The notes under the pieces were generated by a model. It saw only the letters and a program-made list of their open reading frames with translations. It did no database searches and was not told where the DNA came from. From positions 100,352 through 164,351 of the forward strand of contig NZ_MUHF01000017.1 in assembly GCF_002217435.1 (NCBI RefSeq): DNA of 64,000 nucleotides. Direction: 5' to 3'. This stretch comes from Flavobacterium reichenbachii (lineage in GTDB: Bacteria; Bacteroidota; Bacteroidia; Flavobacteriales; Flavobacteriaceae). Position numbers and translations under genes: made by a program. Positions 61,469 to 64,000 of the stretch are shown here, in pieces (positions within the stretch are counted from its first letter, which is position 1; each line of letters opens with the position of its first letter).

Positions 61469-61921
61469 TTATCCAAATTGTCCGACTCTGTAGCTTCCCG
61501 GAGTATTAGGAAAAGCTAAATTAAAACGATTCCATGTGTTAATTGTTGTAATTACAAGCGTAAGGTCAATTAATTCTTCATCAGAAAATTCAACTTTAGC
61601 AGCAGCGTAAATTTCATCAGGAACATCACAAGCTGTTACCGCTTCTGCCCAGGCCAATGCCGCTCTTTCTCTTTGTGTATAAAAAGGTGTTTCTTTCCAG
61701 GCACTTAAACCAAAAAGACGTTGAGGTGTTTCTCCGGCTGCCAGAGCTTCTTTGGAGTGCATGTCTAAACAATAAGCACAACTGTTAATTTGTGATACTC
61801 TAAAATCTACTAAATCTACTAATGATTTTTCAAGTCCTGATTTTTTCAAATAACCAGTAATTCCAAATAAAGTGGCAATTGCTTTCTGACCTTTTTCGAA
61901 TACATTAATTCTAGTTTCCAT
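61469..61921 (-). CDS. carboxymuconolactone decarboxylase (CMD)/AhpD-like protein
   Basis: The 150-residue helical protein has the AhpD-type CxxC plus His site, Cys48, Cys51 and His55 in INSCAYCLDMHSKEAL, and the helix NRFNLAFPNTPG. Such proteins reduce peroxides or peroxidised substrates or act as decarboxylases. A sigma factor/DGPF pair lies directly downstream on the same strand after a terminator; CMD-type genes are known neighbours of related ECF groups, so common regulation is possible. Confidence 0.88.
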   Translation of the reverse strand: METRINVFEKGQKAIATLFGITGYLKKSGLEKSLVDLVDFRVSQINSCAYCLDMHSKEALAAGETPQRLFGLSAWKETPFYTQRERAALAWAEAVTACDVPDEIYAAAKVEFSDEELIDLTLVITTINTWNRFNLAFPNTPGSYRVGQFG

Positions 61922-62062
61922 GTTGTATAATTTTTAATGTTATACCCTAATGACAACTGAACTTTCAGAATTGGACAAATAAATTAAAAAAAAATAATTT
62001 TTTTTAAAATAATTATAAAACTATCAACGTTTACAAGGCTTTAGGAGAAAAATAAAAAATAA

Positions 62063-62713
62063 CTAATTTAGAATTAAATCTATATTTTCTGATAATCGAT
62101 CTGCAAGTTCGGGTGTGTTTTTCAAACTATTGTTCATAATCCACGGAGTAAGTTTTCCTTTTTCGATGATTTCTTTTTTTGAATAAACCAAACTAAAATA
62201 TAGATTAAGGTCGAGTGTATGAGCGGGCAGAGGCTGATTTTTTTGTTCCTTTTCAATATCTTCATAATAATATCTGGACTTTTTTAAATCAGGATATTTT
62301 TCGATTAAATAATCATTTAAAGCAAAAGACGGACCTTCACCTTTGTATAAATCCTCCTTTATAATAGGAGTAACTAAAAGGTTTTGAACCGTTTTTTTAA
62401 ATTCTTTATAATGGGCTGAAGTGGTAGAAAAGTTACCTTCAGAAATCTTATTTTTTTCGGACAATCTTCTAATTACAGAAAGGCGTACAAAATCACCATT
62501 GATTTCTATTACTTTAAAAACAAAATAATTCGTTTTAAAACTCTGGCTTCCGTTTGAGCCTCTTTGTCTGCTGAAGATAAAACTTCCCAGCTGCAGTTTG
62601 TGTTCTTCACTGCTAATCGCTTTTTTCCACATAAACGGTTTGTAAACCATTTGTCTTAAAATAAAAAATGCTGCAATAGTGATTATCAGGATAGCTAAAA
62701 TGCTTTTGTTCAT
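62063..62713 (-). CDS. membrane-anchored protein of unknown function
   Basis: The 216-residue protein has one N-terminal membrane helix (about residues 4-22), then an extracytoplasmic domain with many Lys and Tyr residues and no recognisable motif. I know no family. It is a single gene between the CMD-family gene and the DUF2798 gene. Confidence 0.6.
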   Translation of the reverse strand: MNKSILAILIITIAAFFILRQMVYKPFMWKKAISSEEHKLQLGSFIFSRQRGSNGSQSFKTNYFVFKVIEINGDFVRLSVIRRLSEKNKISEGNFSTTSAHYKEFKKTVQNLLVTPIIKEDLYKGEGPSFALNDYLIEKYPDLKKSRYYYEDIEKEQKNQPLPAHTLDLNLYFSLVYSKKEIIEKGKLTPWIMNNSLKNTPELADRLSENIDLILN

Positions 62714-62790
62714 TTGTTTTGAAAGTAAAATTGAAAGTTACTATACAAATATCAATAAATTTAAATGATTGTAAAGAGTTCTTTTCCATA

Positions 62791-62820
62791 AAAAAAGCCT
62801 CCATATTCTGAAGGCTCTTT
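62791..62820 (-). terminator. terminator after the DUF2798 gene
   Basis: On the minus strand GAGCCTTC pairs with GGAGGCTT, followed by T residues, four bases after the DUF2798 stop. Confidence 0.7.
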
Positions 62821-62824
62821 GCAT

Positions 62825-63028
62825 TTATTTTTTGTTTGAATATATAAAGAATGAAAACAAATTTGAAACTAAACCTGCAACCATCCACGAACGCATCCAA
62901 AAAAATAAAAAATTGGAGCGGTCTGCGCAATTAATGCCGGCTAAGGTAAACGTGATAAAAAATGTTGTGAGGCAGTTTTGCAGGAATTGAGTCAAATATT
63001 TTTTCCGGCTTATCTTGGCAGTCTTCAC
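62825..63028 (-). CDS. DUF2798 small membrane protein
   Basis: The 67-residue protein has two transmembrane segments (about 14-35 and 42-62) with NFLFFWMRSWMVAGLVSNLFSFF, the pattern of DUF2798. The start is GTG at 63028, one base after the hmp stop, so it is translated with hmp. Function is unknown. Confidence 0.75.
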   Translation of the reverse strand: MKTAKISRKKYLTQFLQNCLTTFFITFTLAGINCADRSNFLFFWMRSWMVAGLVSNLFSFFIYSNKK

Positions 63029-63029
63029 T

Positions 63030-64000
63030 TTAATTCAAATTAATCAGCTGTGGTCCAAATTCTTCGTAAAAAATATTTTTCTCACTTACATTCAGATTAA
63101 TCAAGGTTTCGTACTGCGCCTTAATAAACATTTCGGGACCACAGATATAAAATTTTGCTTCTTCTAATAATATTGCGTCTTTACATTTATGCAGATCCAC
63201 TCTTCCTTGTATAATTTGATTGGAGGTTTCGTCATCATTTTCTACAGTATCATAAAACGTAAAAGTTTCGAGATGTCCTGCATCTTTTTTGATTTCCATA
63301 ATCTGATTTTTAAAAGCATGAACCGATTCGTTTCTGCAGCCGTGAATCCAGATTGTTTTTTTGTTTTGAATAGAATTGAGATTGGTTTCCAGCATACTCA
63401 GCATTGGCGTAAGTCCAACGCCGCCGCTAATTAAAACCAGCGGATTTTTAGAATCTTTTTCTAAGTGAAATATTCCCGCAGGTGACGAAATGGAAACTAC
63501 ATCTCCTTCTGATTTTGAATGCAGTGTATTCGAAACCATTCCAGATGGATTGGGTGCAATTCCGGTTTCTTTTTTTACCGAAATTCTGTAATATTCCGGA
63601 TTAAAAGCGCTCGACAAACTGTATTGTCTGGGCTGTAAAAGGTCTAATTCCGGAACAAAAACCTGAATACTGATAAATTGGCCTGCATGGTATTCTGTAA
63701 TTTCTTTTCCGTCTTCAGGATAAAGATAAAACGATTTGATTTCGGTCGATTCTTGTATGATTTTTTTTATTACAAATTTTCTCCAGCCGTTCCAGCTTCC
63801 AGATTTTGCTTTGTTTTCCTGATACATTTCTTTTTCAAGATTAATCATAATTTCTGCAAGCTGATAAAAAGCTGCTGTCCAGGCATCCAGAATTTCCTGA
63901 GTGGCCGCTTCGCCTACAACTTCGCCTATAGAAGCGATGAGATGTGTACCTACGATTTTATATTGTTCGGGCTGAATGTTTAAACTTCTGTGTTTGGTGC
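63030..64000 (-). CDS. hmp: flavohemoglobin (nitric oxide dioxygenase), 5' end outside the window
   Basis: The reading frame is open to the window edge. The first visible part is the C-terminal half of the globin domain (HRSLNIQPEQYKIVGTHLIAS, then IGEVVGEAATQEILDAWTAAFYQLAEIM), then the FAD-binding domain (QPRQYSLSSAF) and the NAD-binding domain (LISGGVGLTPMLSML, FYICGPEMF). Flavohemoglobin turns nitric oxide to nitrate with oxygen and NAD(P)H. The heme-binding N-terminal part is beyond position 64000. An internal ATG at 63848 is not the start. It is followed by DUF2798. Confidence 0.93.
   Translation of the reverse strand, partial: TKHRSLNIQPEQYKIVGTHLIASIGEVVGEAATQEILDAWTAAFYQLAEIMINLEKEMYQENKAKSGSWNGWRKFVIKKIIQESTEIKSFYLYPEDGKEITEYHAGQFISIQVFVPELDLLQPRQYSLSSAFNPEYYRISVKKETGIAPNPSGMVSNTLHSKSEGDVVSISSPAGIFHLEKDSKNPLVLISGGVGLTPMLSMLETNLNSIQNKKTIWIHGCRNESVHAFKNQIMEIKKDAGHLETFTFYDTVENDDETSNQIIQGRVDLHKCKDAILLEEAKFYICGPEMFIKAQYETLINLNVSEKNIFYEEFGPQLINLN

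Noticed and set aside
62613..62930. 105-residue minus-strand ORF
   Set aside because: It covers the start of the 62063-62713 gene, the terminator and the end of DUF2798 in another frame.
63848..63848. Start of a reductase-only oxidoreductase at 63848
   Set aside because: The frame stays open to the window edge and encodes globin-domain sequence, so this is the middle of hmp.

Overview
The window reads as the chromosome of a Flavobacterium (Bacteroidota). It is AT-rich, start codons lack Shine-Dalgarno sequences, many genes are preceded by the Bacteroidota -7 box TAnnTTTG, and the gene content is typical of the genus (SusD-free lipoproteins, GapN, M1 peptidase, DUF763, MetNIQ, cytochrome bd). 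No rRNA, tRNA, CRISPR array, integrase or insertion sequence is visible. The species cannot be fixed from this window.

Layout: 1-1128 holds the end of cydA and all of cydB (cytochrome bd oxidase). 941-6600 is a tandem segmental amplification. Each unit starts with a copy of the cydB 3' end (intact, then two decaying copies), continues with a CCGTTGGTTT hairpin and a promoter, and carries DUF1444 (YtpQ-like) genes that are themselves internally duplicated, plus two unrecognised genes. 6600-8900 is rich in intergenic palindromes and holds a TSUP transporter and a Crp/Fnr regulator; a rhodanese follows divergently (likely a sulfur-related cluster). 9400-14340 has gapN, an M1 peptidase, a small TPR-like protein and a GNAT acetyltransferase. 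14540-20806 is an RND tripartite efflux operon.

20891-33058 is the most unusual part. An eight-promoter-independent minus-strand operon (22809-28957) encodes a DUF4177-like protein, a diverged YidD-like protein, an unknown protein, two DUF4407 membrane proteins, a membrane protein with a transglutaminase-like C-terminal domain, and another membrane protein. The next gene downstream, an orphan HsdR-N-type nuclease, has its own promoter that is 41/45 identical to the operon promoter, including a dyad TAYGGA-N2-TCCRTA about 40 bases upstream of the inferred start. A lipoprotein / TPR histidine kinase / LuxR-type response regulator operon lies directly upstream, and similar dyads recur in front of it. 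This is the best candidate for an undescribed co-regulated system.

33050-53300 is mostly housekeeping or accessory: GH1 beta-glucosidase, a multi-PAS kinase with response regulator, a family 2 glycosyltransferase, the MetNIQ methionine importer, alpha/beta hydrolase, AAA ATPase with YggS, MocR regulator, L,D-transpeptidase, DUF418 protein with AraC regulator, DoxX and DUF763. 54756-59582 is a KaiC-KaiB-KaiB-histidine kinase-response regulator-AraC operon, a Kai-type signalling module outside cyanobacteria. 59752-61921 is an ECF42-type sigma factor with its DGPF partner and a carboxymuconolactone decarboxylase-like protein. The window ends inside a flavohemoglobin gene (hmp), truncated at its 5' side, with a DUF2798 membrane protein behind it.

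All family assignments come from reading motifs by eye; no database search was possible. Promoter calls rest on the short TAnnTTTG box, which also occurs by chance in AT-rich DNA, so those without a matching upstream TTG/TTTG box are tentative.
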